The notes: a model not told the origin generated them from the sequence alone. A stretch of 45,339 nucleotides of DNA from an uncultured beta proteobacterium (GCA_902826155.1 CADEDU010000061.1:1565-46903), one strand, 5' to 3'; positions 29,260 through 38,340 are shown, numbered from the stretch's first letter. Numbers and translations: made by a program.

Positions 29260-30564
29260 ATGCAACCGATCTACATCGTCGATGGTGCGCGCACACCATT
29301 CCTGAAATCACGCAACCGGCCCGGCCCGTTTGCCGCCAGCGACCTGGCCACCGCCGCCGGCAAGGTGCTGCTCAATCGGCAGCGCTTCGAACCCACCGAA
29401 CTCAGTGAAGTGATCCTGGGAGCGGCCGCGCCTTCAGCCGACGAGGTGAACATCGGACGCGTCGCAGCGTTGCGTATGGGCTGCGGCCAGAAAGTGCCGG
29501 GCTGGACCGTGATGCGCAACTGCGCCTCGGGCATGCAGGCGCTCGATTCGGCCATGGCCAACATGCAGCTGGGCCGCTCGAGCCTGGTGTTGGCCGGTGG
29601 CGTCGATGCGCTGTCGCGCGCGCCGGTGCTGTTCTCCGACAAGATGGTGGTGTGGCTGGCCGACTTCTACGGCGCCAGAACGCTCGGCCAGAAGGCGGCG
29701 ATGGTGGCGAAGTTCCGGCCCGGATTCCTCGCACCGGTGCTGGGCATCATGCGCGGGCTGACCGATCCGGTGGTCGGACTGCTGATGGGCCAGACCGCCG
29801 AGAACCTCGCTCATCGCTTCGGCATCACGCGCCAGCAGATGGACGAATTCTCGGTGCGCAGCCACCAGCGCGTGGCCAAGGCCTACGACGACGGCTGGAT
29901 GAACACCCCCAAGGACGGACTGGCCCCGGAAGTCGTGCCGCTGTTCGACGCCAAGGGCACGCTCTACAGCGAAGACGACGGGCTGCGTCGCGACTCCAGC
30001 GTCGAAAGTCTGGCCAAGCTGCGGCCGTTCTTCGATCGCAAGTACGGCAACGTCACCGCCGGCAACAGCTCGCAGGTCACCGACGGTGGCGCGTGGCTGG
30101 TGCTGGCCACCGAAGACGCGCTCAAGCGCCACGACCTCACGCCGATCGGCCGCATCGTCGATTCGCAATGGGCGGGGCTCGACCCGGCGCAGATGGGGCT
30201 CGGTCCGGTGCATGCGGCCACGCCGATTCTTCAGCGCCACGGCCTGGGGCTCAACGACCTCGACGCCTGGGAGATCAACGAAGCGTTCGCCGCGCAGGTG
30301 CTGGCGTGTCTGGCCGCGTGGGAGAACGACGCCTACTGTCGCGACGAACTGGGGTTGAGCGGCGCGCTGGGCAAGCTCGACGACGCGAAGCTCAATATCG
30401 ACGGCGGGGCGATCGCGCTCGGTCATCCGGTCGGAGCGTCGGGGGCGCGCATCGTGCTGCATCTGCTGCACGTGCTCAAGCGTACCGGCGGAAAACGCGG
30501 CATCGCCACGATCTGCATCGGCGGCGGGCTGGGCGGGGCAATGCTGGTCGAAGCGATTCACTGA
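29260..30564 (+). CDS. Acetyl-CoA acyltransferase (3-ketoacyl-CoA thiolase, FadI-like)
   Basis: Thiolytic cleavage of 3-ketoacyl-CoA, the last beta-oxidation step. The 434-residue protein has the catalytic Cys C88 in MRNCASGMQ, NEAFAAQV, the His in GHPVGASGAR (H389) and the second Cys in CIGGGLGGAM (C419). Length and the MGQTAENLAHRFGITRQQ segment fit FadI better than FadA. It has GGAGGA before the ATG and sits between fadE and the bifunctional enzyme, 13 bp before the latter. Confidence 0.94.
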   Translation: MQPIYIVDGARTPFLKSRNRPGPFAASDLATAAGKVLLNRQRFEPTELSEVILGAAAPSADEVNIGRVAALRMGCGQKVPGWTVMRNCASGMQALDSAMANMQLGRSSLVLAGGVDALSRAPVLFSDKMVVWLADFYGARTLGQKAAMVAKFRPGFLAPVLGIMRGLTDPVVGLLMGQTAENLAHRFGITRQQMDEFSVRSHQRVAKAYDDGWMNTPKDGLAPEVVPLFDAKGTLYSEDDGLRRDSSVESLAKLRPFFDRKYGNVTAGNSSQVTDGGAWLVLATEDALKRHDLTPIGRIVDSQWAGLDPAQMGLGPVHAATPILQRHGLGLNDLDAWEINEAFAAQVLACLAAWENDAYCRDELGLSGALGKLDDAKLNIDGGAIALGHPVGASGARIVLHLLHVLKRTGGKRGIATICIGGGLGGAMLVEAIH

Positions 30565-30577
30565 GCGCGAGGCTGCG

Positions 30578-32551
30578 ATGAAGCACTTCCACGTCGAACG
30601 CGATGGCGACAGGATCGAATGGCTCAGCATCGATCGCGCCGATGCATCCACCAACACGTTGTCGGGCGAGTTGCTCGACGAGCTGTCCGCCTATCTCGAT
30701 GAGGCGCGCAAGCAGCCACCGCGGGCGATCATCGTGCGCTCGGCCAAGCCCTCCGGCTTTATCGCCGGCGCCGACGTCGACGAGTTCACCCGCGTGAGCA
30801 GTGGTGAGGCGGCCATGGCGATCGTGCGCCGCGGCTGGGACGTCTTCAACAAACTCGCCGCGATGCCCTGCCCGACCGTTGCGCTGGTCCGCGGGTTCTG
30901 CATGGGCGGTGGAATGGAACTCGCTCTCGCCTGCCGTTACCGCGTGGCGATCGATGCGCCGGACACGCGTTTCTCGTTGCCCGAGGTGATGCTGGGCATC
31001 GTGCCGGCATGGGGTGGCGTCAAACGGCTGCCGCGCATCGTCGGTCCGCAGGCCGGTCTGGACATGCTGCTCACCGGCCGCGCGGTCGATGCACGGCGCG
31101 CGAAGAAGATGGGGCTGGTCGATGCGAGCGTGCCCGAACGCGTCGCGCTCAATGCGGCGCGATCGTTCGCGCTGGAGCAACCGCAGCCGCGCGAGCTGCC
31201 GTTCCTGCCCAACCTGATGCTGATGCCGTTCGCTCGCAGGTTCGTGGCCGATCAGGCCCGCAAGCAGGTGCAGAAGCGCGCGCCGCGCGAGCACTATCCG
31301 GCGCCCTACTCGATCCTCGAGCACTGGGAAAAGCACGACGGCGATCCGTTCGCCATGGCGCAGTCCGATCCGCTGTCGATCGCCTCGCTGGTGCAACACC
31401 CGACCACCGCCAACCTCATCCGCATCTTCGGCCTGCAGGAGCGGATGAAATCGTTCGGCAAAGCCTCGACGTTCGAAGCGAAGCATGTGCACGTGATCGG
31501 CGCCGGCACGATGGGCGGCGACATCGCGGCGTGGTGCGCGCTGCGCGGACTCACCGTCACATTGCAGGACCAGGACGCCAAGCGGCTGGCCCCGGCGATG
31601 AAGCGCGCGCACGAGCTGTTCGAGCGGCGGCTACGCGAGCCGGCACGCGTGCGCGACGCGATCGACCGGCTCATCCCCGATACCGCCGGCGACGGCGTGC
31701 GTCGCGCCGACGTGATCATCGAGGCGATCTTCGAGAACCTCGATGCCAAGCGTGCGCTGTTCGCCCGCATCGAGCCGATCGCCAAACCGGGTGCGATCCT
31801 CGCCACCAACACCTCCAGCCTGAAGCTCGCCGACATCGCCGCGCAGTTCGCCGATCCGTCGCGGCTGGTCGGCATCCACTTCTTCAATCCGGTGGCGCAA
31901 CTGCAACTGGTGGAGATCGTCACTGGCGAACGCACTGCCGATCGCTGGCCGCAGGACGCCGCCGCATTCGTGCGCGCGATCGACAAGCTGCCGCTGCCGG
32001 TCAAGGACGCACCGGGCTTTCTCGTCAACCGCGTGCTCGGTCCGTACGTGGCAACCGCGTTTCGCATGGTCGATGAAGGCATCGCGCCGGAAACGCTCGA
32101 CAAGGCCGCGACGCGCTTCGGCATGCCGATGGGGCCGATCGAACTTGGCGACGTCGTCGGTCTGGACATCTGCCTGGCCGCGGGCAAATCGCTGGCCGGT
32201 GGCGACCGAGCGCCCGAACGTCTGGTGCAACTGGTCGAAGCAGGCAAGCTCGGCAAGAAATCCGGCGCGGGCTTCTATCGCTGGGAGAACGACAAGGCGG
32301 TCAAAGGCGAATCGGGTGCGGTGACGGAAGCCATCACCGAACGGCTGATCACGCCTTACGTCGAAGAGGCGAAGAAAGCGGTGGCCGAGGGCATCGTTGC
32401 CGATACCGATCTGGCTGATGCCGGGCTGATTTTCGGCACCGGCTTCGCGCCGTTCCGCGGCGGACCACTGCGGTACGCGCAATCGCTCGCCGGTGCAGCT
32501 ACGCCGTCGACGCCGCCCGCGCAGCTCACCGCGCCGGCACCGAGCACGTAG
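30578..32551 (+). CDS. Bifunctional enoyl-CoA hydratase / 3-hydroxyacyl-CoA dehydrogenase (FadB/FadJ-like)
   Basis: A 657-residue multifunctional enzyme. The N-terminal crotonase half has catalytic glutamates E114 (GGGMELALACR) and E136 (LPEVMLG). The C-terminal dehydrogenase half has the NAD site G308-A-G-T-M-G313 and the catalytic His H434 in HFFNP. The oxyanion-hole glycine loop is FIAGADVDEF. It converts enoyl-CoA through 3-hydroxyacyl-CoA to 3-ketoacyl-CoA. A WGG in PAWGGVKRL replaces the commoner GFGGTQRL, a small variation. It is shorter than E. coli FadB and ends in an Ala/Pro/Thr-rich tail. It is the last gene of the fad operon and convergent with an ABC permease gene. Confidence 0.94.
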   Translation: MKHFHVERDGDRIEWLSIDRADASTNTLSGELLDELSAYLDEARKQPPRAIIVRSAKPSGFIAGADVDEFTRVSSGEAAMAIVRRGWDVFNKLAAMPCPTVALVRGFCMGGGMELALACRYRVAIDAPDTRFSLPEVMLGIVPAWGGVKRLPRIVGPQAGLDMLLTGRAVDARRAKKMGLVDASVPERVALNAARSFALEQPQPRELPFLPNLMLMPFARRFVADQARKQVQKRAPREHYPAPYSILEHWEKHDGDPFAMAQSDPLSIASLVQHPTTANLIRIFGLQERMKSFGKASTFEAKHVHVIGAGTMGGDIAAWCALRGLTVTLQDQDAKRLAPAMKRAHELFERRLREPARVRDAIDRLIPDTAGDGVRRADVIIEAIFENLDAKRALFARIEPIAKPGAILATNTSSLKLADIAAQFADPSRLVGIHFFNPVAQLQLVEIVTGERTADRWPQDAAAFVRAIDKLPLPVKDAPGFLVNRVLGPYVATAFRMVDEGIAPETLDKAATRFGMPMGPIELGDVVGLDICLAAGKSLAGGDRAPERLVQLVEAGKLGKKSGAGFYRWENDKAVKGESGAVTEAITERLITPYVEEAKKAVAEGIVADTDLADAGLIFGTGFAPFRGGPLRYAQSLAGAATPSTPPAQLTAPAPST

Positions 32552-32614
32552 CACCTGACATCTAGCATCGAGCCCCTGGCGCGAAGTCTCGGCTCCGCGC
32601 GACCGGGGCGGCGC

Positions 32615-33310
32615 TCAGCGCCGGTCGCTATCAGCCAGCGCGTCGTCGAATCCGCGGCCGAAGCGCGCCTCGAGCCGGCGCTGTACGAATTCCCACACCG
32701 TCGTCATCGCCAGGTAGTAGAGCGCCGCGACCAGGAACAGCTCCAGCACCAGGAACTTCTCCTGGATCAGGATTTGCGTGCGCCGCAGCAGCTCTTCCAT
32801 CGAGATGACGGAGGTCACCGAGGTGGTCTTGAGCAGGCCGTTCACGCTGTTGCCCAGCGGCGGAATGATGATGCGAAACGCCTGCGGCATCACGACGTAG
32901 CGCATCACCTGCGTCGGCGTGAGGCCCATGGCCATGCCGGCGTTTACCTGCCCGCGCGATACCGCCAGGACGCCGGCCCGGATGATCTCGGCAAGGTACG
33001 CCGCCTCGTTCAACGCTAGGCCGAGCAGCGCCGATTGCACCACCGACAGCTTGATGCCCAGTTGCGGCAGGCCGGTGAAGATGATGATGAGCTGCACCAG
33101 CAGCGGCGTGCCGCGGAACACCCAGATGTAGAAGCGCGCCGGGCCCGACAGCCACCCGTTCCGCGACAAGCGCATGAACGCCAGCACCGACCCGAGCGCA
33201 AGGCCCGCGGCGATCGCGAAGGCGGTGAGCCACACCGTCGTCACCGCGCCCCAGAACAGGTACTCGTTGGTGACGTACTCGGAGAAGCCGGTCCAGTTGA
33301 ATCCTTGCAC
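32615..33310 (-). CDS. Amino acid ABC transporter permease (polar amino acid type)
   Basis: A 231-residue inner-membrane permease of the HisMQ family. It has a helix after VTTVWLTAFAIAAGLALG, the conserved cytoplasmic loop with EAAYLAEIIRAGVLAVSRGQVNAGMAMGLT (the EAA motif), and helices to the C terminus. The start is one of two GTG codons: 33310 is preferred because AGAGG sits five bases upstream, whereas the earlier one overlaps that site. It follows the binding-protein gene after a terminator-like hairpin. No ATP-binding subunit is in the window. Confidence 0.9.
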   Translation of the reverse strand: MQGFNWTGFSEYVTNEYLFWGAVTTVWLTAFAIAAGLALGSVLAFMRLSRNGWLSGPARFYIWVFRGTPLLVQLIIIFTGLPQLGIKLSVVQSALLGLALNEAAYLAEIIRAGVLAVSRGQVNAGMAMGLTPTQVMRYVVMPQAFRIIIPPLGNSVNGLLKTTSVTSVISMEELLRRTQILIQEKFLVLELFLVAALYYLAMTTVWEFVQRRLEARFGRGFDDALADSDRR

Positions 33311-33344
33311 GGGCACCTCTTATTGCGGCGACGGCGCGAAAATG

Positions 33345-33367
33345 AAAAAGCCGCGCCTGGGCGCGGC
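33345..33367 (-). terminator. Attenuating terminator between binding protein and permease genes
   Basis: On the minus strand GCCGCGC-CCAG-GCGCGGC is followed by TTTTT. Such hairpins between a binding-protein gene and its permease gene typically let the binding protein be made in excess by partial read-through. Confidence 0.75.
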
Positions 33368-33388
33368 CTCGTCATGCCATGCGGAGCG

Positions 33389-34216
33389 CTACGGCACGAC
33401 CTTGATCGCGAACTGCTCGGTAGGGAACGGCCCCAGACCGTAGCGGCCGAACAGCTTGTCGTAGTAGCCGTCCTTCTTCATCTCGTTGAGCACCTTCGCC
33501 GCTTCCTCGGCGAGCGGCTTGCTCTTCATCGCCAGCCCGACCGGCGTGGGATACAGGCCCGAGAGCACGCGTTCGAACTCGCCGCGATCCTGATATTCCT
33601 TGGCGACCGAATCGATCGACACCACGCCTTGCACCTGGCCGGCGCGCAACGCCTGATACGCAGTGGCGAAGTTATCGAAGGTGCGCACGGTCACGGCCGG
33701 CATGCCCTTCTTCTGCAGATCGGCCGCCAGCTCCTTGATCTTGCGCTCCTCGAAGCCGCCGAGTTCCACGCCAAGCGTCTTGCCGGCGAGATCCTCGGGC
33801 TTGCCGATCTTGGTCGGGTTGCCCTTCGGCGCGGAGATGCTGATCGCCTGGTTCTCGTACGGGATCATCTGCATCAGCTTGGCGCGCTCATCGGTCACGA
33901 AGATGCCGGTGTTGATCACGTCCCAGCGGCCGGCCTGCAGGCCGGGAATCATCGCGGAGAACTCGATGCGGATGTACTCGGACTTCAGGCACAGGCGCTT
34001 GGCCAGTTCCTCGCCCAGTTCCACGCGCATGCCTTTGAGTTCGCCTTGCTGATTGACGAACTGCATCGGCGGCAGCGTCGGGTTGGTCGACATCACCAGC
34101 GTGCCCGGTTTGACCAGTGCGCTGTCGGGTACGCGCGGCTTGCAGCCCTGCGCGAACGCGCCCGCGCTCACGCTCATTGCCAGAACGGCGCCGGCAGCCA
34201 GTGCGACGGACTTCAT
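33389..34216 (-). CDS. Amino acid ABC transporter substrate-binding protein
   Basis: A 275-residue periplasmic binding protein of family 3 (SBP_bac_3). The signal peptide is at residues 1-22 (GAFA-Q). The lobes show LVMSTNPTLPPMQFVNQQGELKGMRVELGEELAK, FSAMIPGLQAGRWDVI and the IGKPEDLAGKTLGVE hinge segment. The C-terminal GYYDKLFGRYGL is also typical. An early Cys pair (GC...LC) may form a disulfide. It is linked to the permease downstream and the DHDPS-like gene upstream, so the ligand is probably the amino acid metabolised by this locus. Confidence 0.92.
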   Translation of the reverse strand: MKSVALAAGAVLAMSVSAGAFAQGCKPRVPDSALVKPGTLVMSTNPTLPPMQFVNQQGELKGMRVELGEELAKRLCLKSEYIRIEFSAMIPGLQAGRWDVINTGIFVTDERAKLMQMIPYENQAISISAPKGNPTKIGKPEDLAGKTLGVELGGFEERKIKELAADLQKKGMPAVTVRTFDNFATAYQALRAGQVQGVVSIDSVAKEYQDRGEFERVLSGLYPTPVGLAMKSKPLAEEAAKVLNEMKKDGYYDKLFGRYGLGPFPTEQFAIKVVP

Positions 34217-34273
34217 GGTTCGTCCTCTCCTTGTTTGATGCGGAACGTTGATGGCGATTGTTGATCGCGGCGT

Positions 34274-35197
34274 TCAGGCGGCGGCAGCCTTACGCGCGCC
34301 TTCAGCGCCCTGAGCGAGCAGCTGCAGCGCCTCCAGCGTCTTGCGCAACTCGATCCGCTCGTGCTCGGGCAGCGGCAGGCGCGGCGCGCGCGGCCCGCCC
34401 ATCGGCATGCCCATCATCTCGAACGCGGCCTTGGTGGCGGTGACGAAGCGATATCCGCCCACCCACTTCACGATCGGCAGGATGCGCCGATAGAGCGCCA
34501 GCGCCTGCGTCATGTCCTGGTGGTCGGCTACCAGGGTGAACAGATCAGCTGAAGCTTTCGGGATGATGTTGGAGCACACGGCCACCCAGCCCTGCGCCCC
34601 CAGCCAGAACGACTCGTAGCCGAGCACCCCGGCGAACACGGTGATACGGTCACCTGCCAGGCCGATGATGTCGCGCACCCGCGTGACCTCGAGCGTCGAC
34701 TCCTTGATGTAGCGCACGTTGTCGATGCGGCTCAACCGCGCCACCAGATCCGGGGTGATGTCGATGTTGGCCGTGGCCGGATTGTTGTAGACCATGATCG
34801 GCAGCGAGATCGCCTCGCCCACGCGCCGGTAGTGCTCGAACAATTCGTCGGGGGTGGGCGTCATGTAGAACGGCGGGATGATCATCACGCCGTCGGCCCC
34901 CATGCGTTCGGCCTCGCGCGAAAGCGCCACGACCTCGTCGGTCCACTCCGCGCCGGTGCCGATCAGCACCGGGACTCGACCGCGTGTCTGGCTTACCACC
35001 GCTTCAATAATTTGTTGCCGCTCATCTCTTGTCACCGAGAGAAACTCACCGGTGCTGCCCAGCGGGATGAGTCCGTGGATGCCTTGCGCGATCTGCCACT
35101 CGACCAGGCGGCGCAACGCAGCAACGTCGACATGCTTGCCATCGGCACTGAACGGTGTGATCAATACGGTAAAAGTTCCGCGAAATGCCCGGCTCAT
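34274..35197 (-). CDS. DHDPS/NAL-family aldolase or deaminase
   Basis: A 307-residue TIM-barrel enzyme of the dihydrodipicolinate synthase / N-acetylneuraminate lyase superfamily. The Schiff-base Lys is K165 in VRYIKES, with the proton-relay Tyr Y137 in VYNNP, and the phosphate/pyruvate-binding loop GSTGEF. It is probably not the lysine-biosynthetic DapA, because it sits with an amino-acid uptake system and divergent from a hydroxyproline-dehydrogenase-like fusion. The corresponding role there would be 1-pyrroline-4-hydroxy-2-carboxylate deaminase, or an aldolase on a related keto acid. It is the first gene of the leftward unit. Confidence 0.9.
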   Translation of the reverse strand: MSRAFRGTFTVLITPFSADGKHVDVAALRRLVEWQIAQGIHGLIPLGSTGEFLSVTRDERQQIIEAVVSQTRGRVPVLIGTGAEWTDEVVALSREAERMGADGVMIIPPFYMTPTPDELFEHYRRVGEAISLPIMVYNNPATANIDITPDLVARLSRIDNVRYIKESTLEVTRVRDIIGLAGDRITVFAGVLGYESFWLGAQGWVAVCSNIIPKASADLFTLVADHQDMTQALALYRRILPIVKWVGGYRFVTATKAAFEMMGMPMGGPRAPRLPLPEHERIELRKTLEALQLLAQGAEGARKAAAA

Positions 35198-35202
35198 CTG
35201 CG

Positions 35203-35302
35203 CTCGTCGTACGGGGGCGAAGGGGCGCCGATGATAACCTATCGATACAGGCCGTCCCGCTGGTATCCAAGCGTTACTCCTCGTACGATTTCTCCTCGTA
35301 CG
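35203..35302. promoter_or_regulatory. Divergent promoter region with repeated CTC(C/G)TCGTACG boxes
   Basis: The 11-base box CTCCTCGTACG occurs at 35277-35287 and 35292-35302 (15-bp period). A one-mismatch copy, CTCGTCGTACG, lies at 35203-35213. They sit between the divergent start codons at 35197 and 35338. Face-of-helix spacing near 15 and the divergent layout suggest binding by a regulator not encoded in this window, but no promoter here is convincing. Confidence 0.45.
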
Positions 35303-35337
35303 CGCGCCGCCAGAAGAACCAGAACACTCATCGCATC

Positions 35338-38300
35338 GTGCGACTCACCGGCCCTACGATCCCGGCATCGAACCCGGTAGAGATCACCTTCAACGGCCGC
35401 AAGCTCCAGGCCTACGAAGGCGAATCGATCGCGGCCGCGCTGTCGGCGCACGACATCGTCGCGCTGCGTCGCACCGCATCGGGCAGCGAGCGCGGGTTGT
35501 GGTGCGGCATGGGCGCGTGCTACGACTGCGTCGTCACGGTCGACGGCCGCATCGGCGAGCGCGCCTGCATGACCCGGGTGCGCGCCGGCATGGTGATCGA
35601 GTCCTCTCCTCCCGCGACGCTCGCCGAGGCCGCGCCGCTCGCGCCGCTGCCCAACCGCGGCGCGCTCGAAGAGCGCCACTGCGACGTGCTGGTCATCGGC
35701 GCCGGCCCGGGCGGGCTGGCTGCAGCGGTCGCGGCAGGTCGCATGGAGCTTCACGTCACCGTGCTCGATGAGCGCGCGCAGGTGGGCGGTCAGTTCTACA
35801 AGCCGCTCGCGCCATCGCAACGCTTCACCGATCGCGGCAAGGCCGATGCGCAGATGCGCGCCGGCAGCGCACTGGAACGCGAAGCCCGCACGATCGGCGT
35901 GAAAATCGAATCGGGCGCGACGGTGTGGGGCGCGTTCTCACCCACCGACATCGGCGTCCTGATCGGCGATCGCGCGGTGGTGTATCGACCCAAGCGTGTG
36001 GTGCTCGCGCCCGGTGCGATCGAGCGACCCGTGCCGATTCCCGGCTGGACGTTGCCCGGCGTCATGACCACCGGCGCGCTGCAAACGCTGGCGCGCGCCT
36101 ATCGCGTCGCGCCCGGCAAGCGCGTGCTGATCGCCGGCAACGGTCCGCTCAATCTGCAGCTCGCGCTGGAGTTGCTGGCGGGCGGCGTGCAGGTCGTGGG
36201 CGTGGTCGAAACCGCGCGTCCGCCATGGCAGCGCAATCTGCTCGATGCGATCCGGCTCGCCGCGCATGGCGCCGATCTGATGGGCGATGGCGTGCGCTAC
36301 CTCGCGCGCCTGCGCAGCGCCGGCGTGCCGGTGTACTGGCGCCATGCGGTGGTGCAGGCGCGCGGCGACACGCAGTTCCGCGAGGCGGAGATCATGATGA
36401 TCGACGCCAAGGGCAGCCCGATTCCCGGCAGCGAGAAGACGCTCAGCGCCGACGTGCTCACGCTCGGCTATGGCTTCATCCCCTCGGTGGAGATCGCGCG
36501 GGCGCTCGGCTGCCGGCTCAAGTACAGCGAACGTCATGTCGGCTATCTCACCGTCGAAACCGGCGACGAGGGTCGCACCACCGTGCCTGGCATCTACGCG
36601 ATCGGCGATGGCGCCGATCTGGGTGGTGCACGCGTGGCGCACTGGCGCGGGCAGATCGCCGGACTCACCGTCGCCGAGGTGCTCGGCCGCTCGATGGCGC
36701 GTGCCGGCATCGGCAAGGCGCTCGATGAACTCGAACACGCGCTGCAGTTCCAGCACGCGCTGTGGCGCATGTTCGATGCGCCACCGTTCAATCCGGAGAG
36801 CATCACTTCGGAGACGACGGTGTGCCGCTGCGAGGGCGTATCGGCCGGTGCGATCCGCCAGGTGTTCGACGAAGGCTTCACCAGCATCGGTGCGGTCAAG
36901 CGCCACACCCGCTGCGGGATGGGGCGCTGCCAAGGACGCTACTGCGCGCCGATCGCCGCGCGCATGGTGCAGAGCGCGACGGGCATCGCACCGGGGCCCT
37001 CGACGCTGTTCGCACCGCGGCCGCCGATCCGTCCGGTACCGATCGCCGCGCTGGCGCTGGAGCGGCCCGAGTGGGGCGGACACAAGAGCGCAAGCGACGC
37101 CGATGCGGGCGACGCCGACGCACCGGTCAGTGCACCGGCACAATCGACCACGCCGCTGCCGCGCATGGTGCGCATCGTGCGCGAGCCGCTCAGTCCGAGC
37201 GAAGCGCATGCCGACGTAGTCGTCATCGGCGGCGGCGCGGTCGGCACCTGTTGCGCCTACTTCCTCGCCGAAGCCGGTGTCGACGTCGTGGTGCTCGAGC
37301 GCGACGAACTGAATCTGCAAGCCTCCGGCGCCAACGCTGGCAGTCTGCACGTGCAACTGCTTTCGTTCGACTTCGGACCGAAGGCGCAGGCCGGCGGCTT
37401 TCCTGCCTCGGAGACGCTGCCGCTGGGGCCCGAATCGGTGCGGTTGTGGCAGGAGCTGCAATCGCGCTGCGGCGAGTCGTTCGAGATCCAGACCGGCGGC
37501 GGCCTGATGGTCGCCGAGTCCGAGGCGCAGATGCGATTCCTGGAGGCGAAGATCGCACGCGAGCGCAGCTTCGGCATCGAGGCCGAACTGCTCGATGCGA
37601 ACGCGCTGCATCGGCTGGCGCCCGGGTTGTCGGAGCGCATGATCGGCGCCGAGTTCTGCGCGGCCGAAGGCAAGATCAATCCGATGCGCGCCACCTACAG
37701 CGTGGCCAGGCGCGCACAGGCGCTGGGCGCGCGGTTTTCGATCGGCGCCGAAGTGCAGGCTATCGAATCGACGGCCGAGGGCTACCTGATCCGCACCGCG
37801 CGCGGTGTCGTGCTGGCGCGGCGCATCGTCAACGCCGCCGGCCCCTGGGCGGCGCGCATCGCAGCGATGGTGGGGCTACGCAATCTGCCGGTGCAAGGCG
37901 CCCCGCTGCAGATGCTCGTCACCGAGCCGGCGCCGAAGCTGCTCAACCATCTGGTCGCGCACGCCGATCGACATCTGAGTCTGAAGCAGGCCGACACCGG
38001 CGGATTCATCATCGGCGGCGGCTGGACCGCCGGCACCGATCCGGCCATCGGCTTCGCCCGGCCGCTGCGCTCGAGCATCGAAGGCAATCTCTGGGTCGCG
38101 CAACGCGTGGTGCCAGCGCTCGACCGGCTGCGCCTGGTGCGCGCGTGGGCAGCGATGAACGTGAACATCGACGGCGCGCCGATCCTCGGCGAAGCGCCCG
38201 GGCAACCCGGCTTCTTCAACTGCGTCACCTCCAACGGCTATACGCTGGCGCCGATCGTTGGCAAGATCACCGCCGACCTGCTGCGCACCGGTCGCTCGGA

Positions 38301-38340
38301 CATCCCGATCGATCCGTACACGCTGGAGCGGTTCGAGTAG
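35338..38340 (+). CDS. Fused three-part amino acid dehydrogenase (2Fe-2S, FAD/NAD, BFD-type 2Fe-2S and DAO domains)
   Basis: About 1000 residues. Domain order: (1) residues 12-80, 2Fe-2S ferredoxin with C56-x4-C61-x2-C64 and C77; (2) about 114-480, FAD/NAD-binding flavoprotein with G121-A-G-P-G-G126 and a second dinucleotide site near 266-271; (3) about 495-545, BFD-like 2Fe-2S with C496-x-C498 and C526/C531; (4) a 60-residue Ala/Asp-rich linker; (5) residues 622-1000, DAO-type FAD oxidoreductase starting GGGAVG. D-hydroxyproline dehydrogenases and octopine oxidases carry these as separate gamma, alpha and beta subunits. Here all are in one frame. The GTG at 35338 was preferred because the ATG at 35185 overlaps the divergent gene's start; there is no clear ribosome-binding site. 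I infer oxidation of a D-amino acid or hydroxyproline. Confidence 0.88.
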   Translation: MRLTGPTIPASNPVEITFNGRKLQAYEGESIAAALSAHDIVALRRTASGSERGLWCGMGACYDCVVTVDGRIGERACMTRVRAGMVIESSPPATLAEAAPLAPLPNRGALEERHCDVLVIGAGPGGLAAAVAAGRMELHVTVLDERAQVGGQFYKPLAPSQRFTDRGKADAQMRAGSALEREARTIGVKIESGATVWGAFSPTDIGVLIGDRAVVYRPKRVVLAPGAIERPVPIPGWTLPGVMTTGALQTLARAYRVAPGKRVLIAGNGPLNLQLALELLAGGVQVVGVVETARPPWQRNLLDAIRLAAHGADLMGDGVRYLARLRSAGVPVYWRHAVVQARGDTQFREAEIMMIDAKGSPIPGSEKTLSADVLTLGYGFIPSVEIARALGCRLKYSERHVGYLTVETGDEGRTTVPGIYAIGDGADLGGARVAHWRGQIAGLTVAEVLGRSMARAGIGKALDELEHALQFQHALWRMFDAPPFNPESITSETTVCRCEGVSAGAIRQVFDEGFTSIGAVKRHTRCGMGRCQGRYCAPIAARMVQSATGIAPGPSTLFAPRPPIRPVPIAALALERPEWGGHKSASDADAGDADAPVSAPAQSTTPLPRMVRIVREPLSPSEAHADVVVIGGGAVGTCCAYFLAEAGVDVVVLERDELNLQASGANAGSLHVQLLSFDFGPKAQAGGFPASETLPLGPESVRLWQELQSRCGESFEIQTGGGLMVAESEAQMRFLEAKIARERSFGIEAELLDANALHRLAPGLSERMIGAEFCAAEGKINPMRATYSVARRAQALGARFSIGAEVQAIESTAEGYLIRTARGVVLARRIVNAAGPWAARIAAMVGLRNLPVQGAPLQMLVTEPAPKLLNHLVAHADRHLSLKQADTGGFIIGGGWTAGTDPAIGFARPLRSSIEGNLWVAQRVVPALDRLRLVRAWAAMNVNIDGAPILGEAPGQPGFFNCVTSNGYTLAPIVGKITADLLRTGRSDIPIDPYTLERFE

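Noticed and set aside
34274..35197. Lysine-biosynthetic DapA
   Set aside because: The fold and catalytic Lys/Tyr are shared by the whole superfamily; the neighbours (amino-acid uptake and dehydrogenase) argue for a catabolic member instead.
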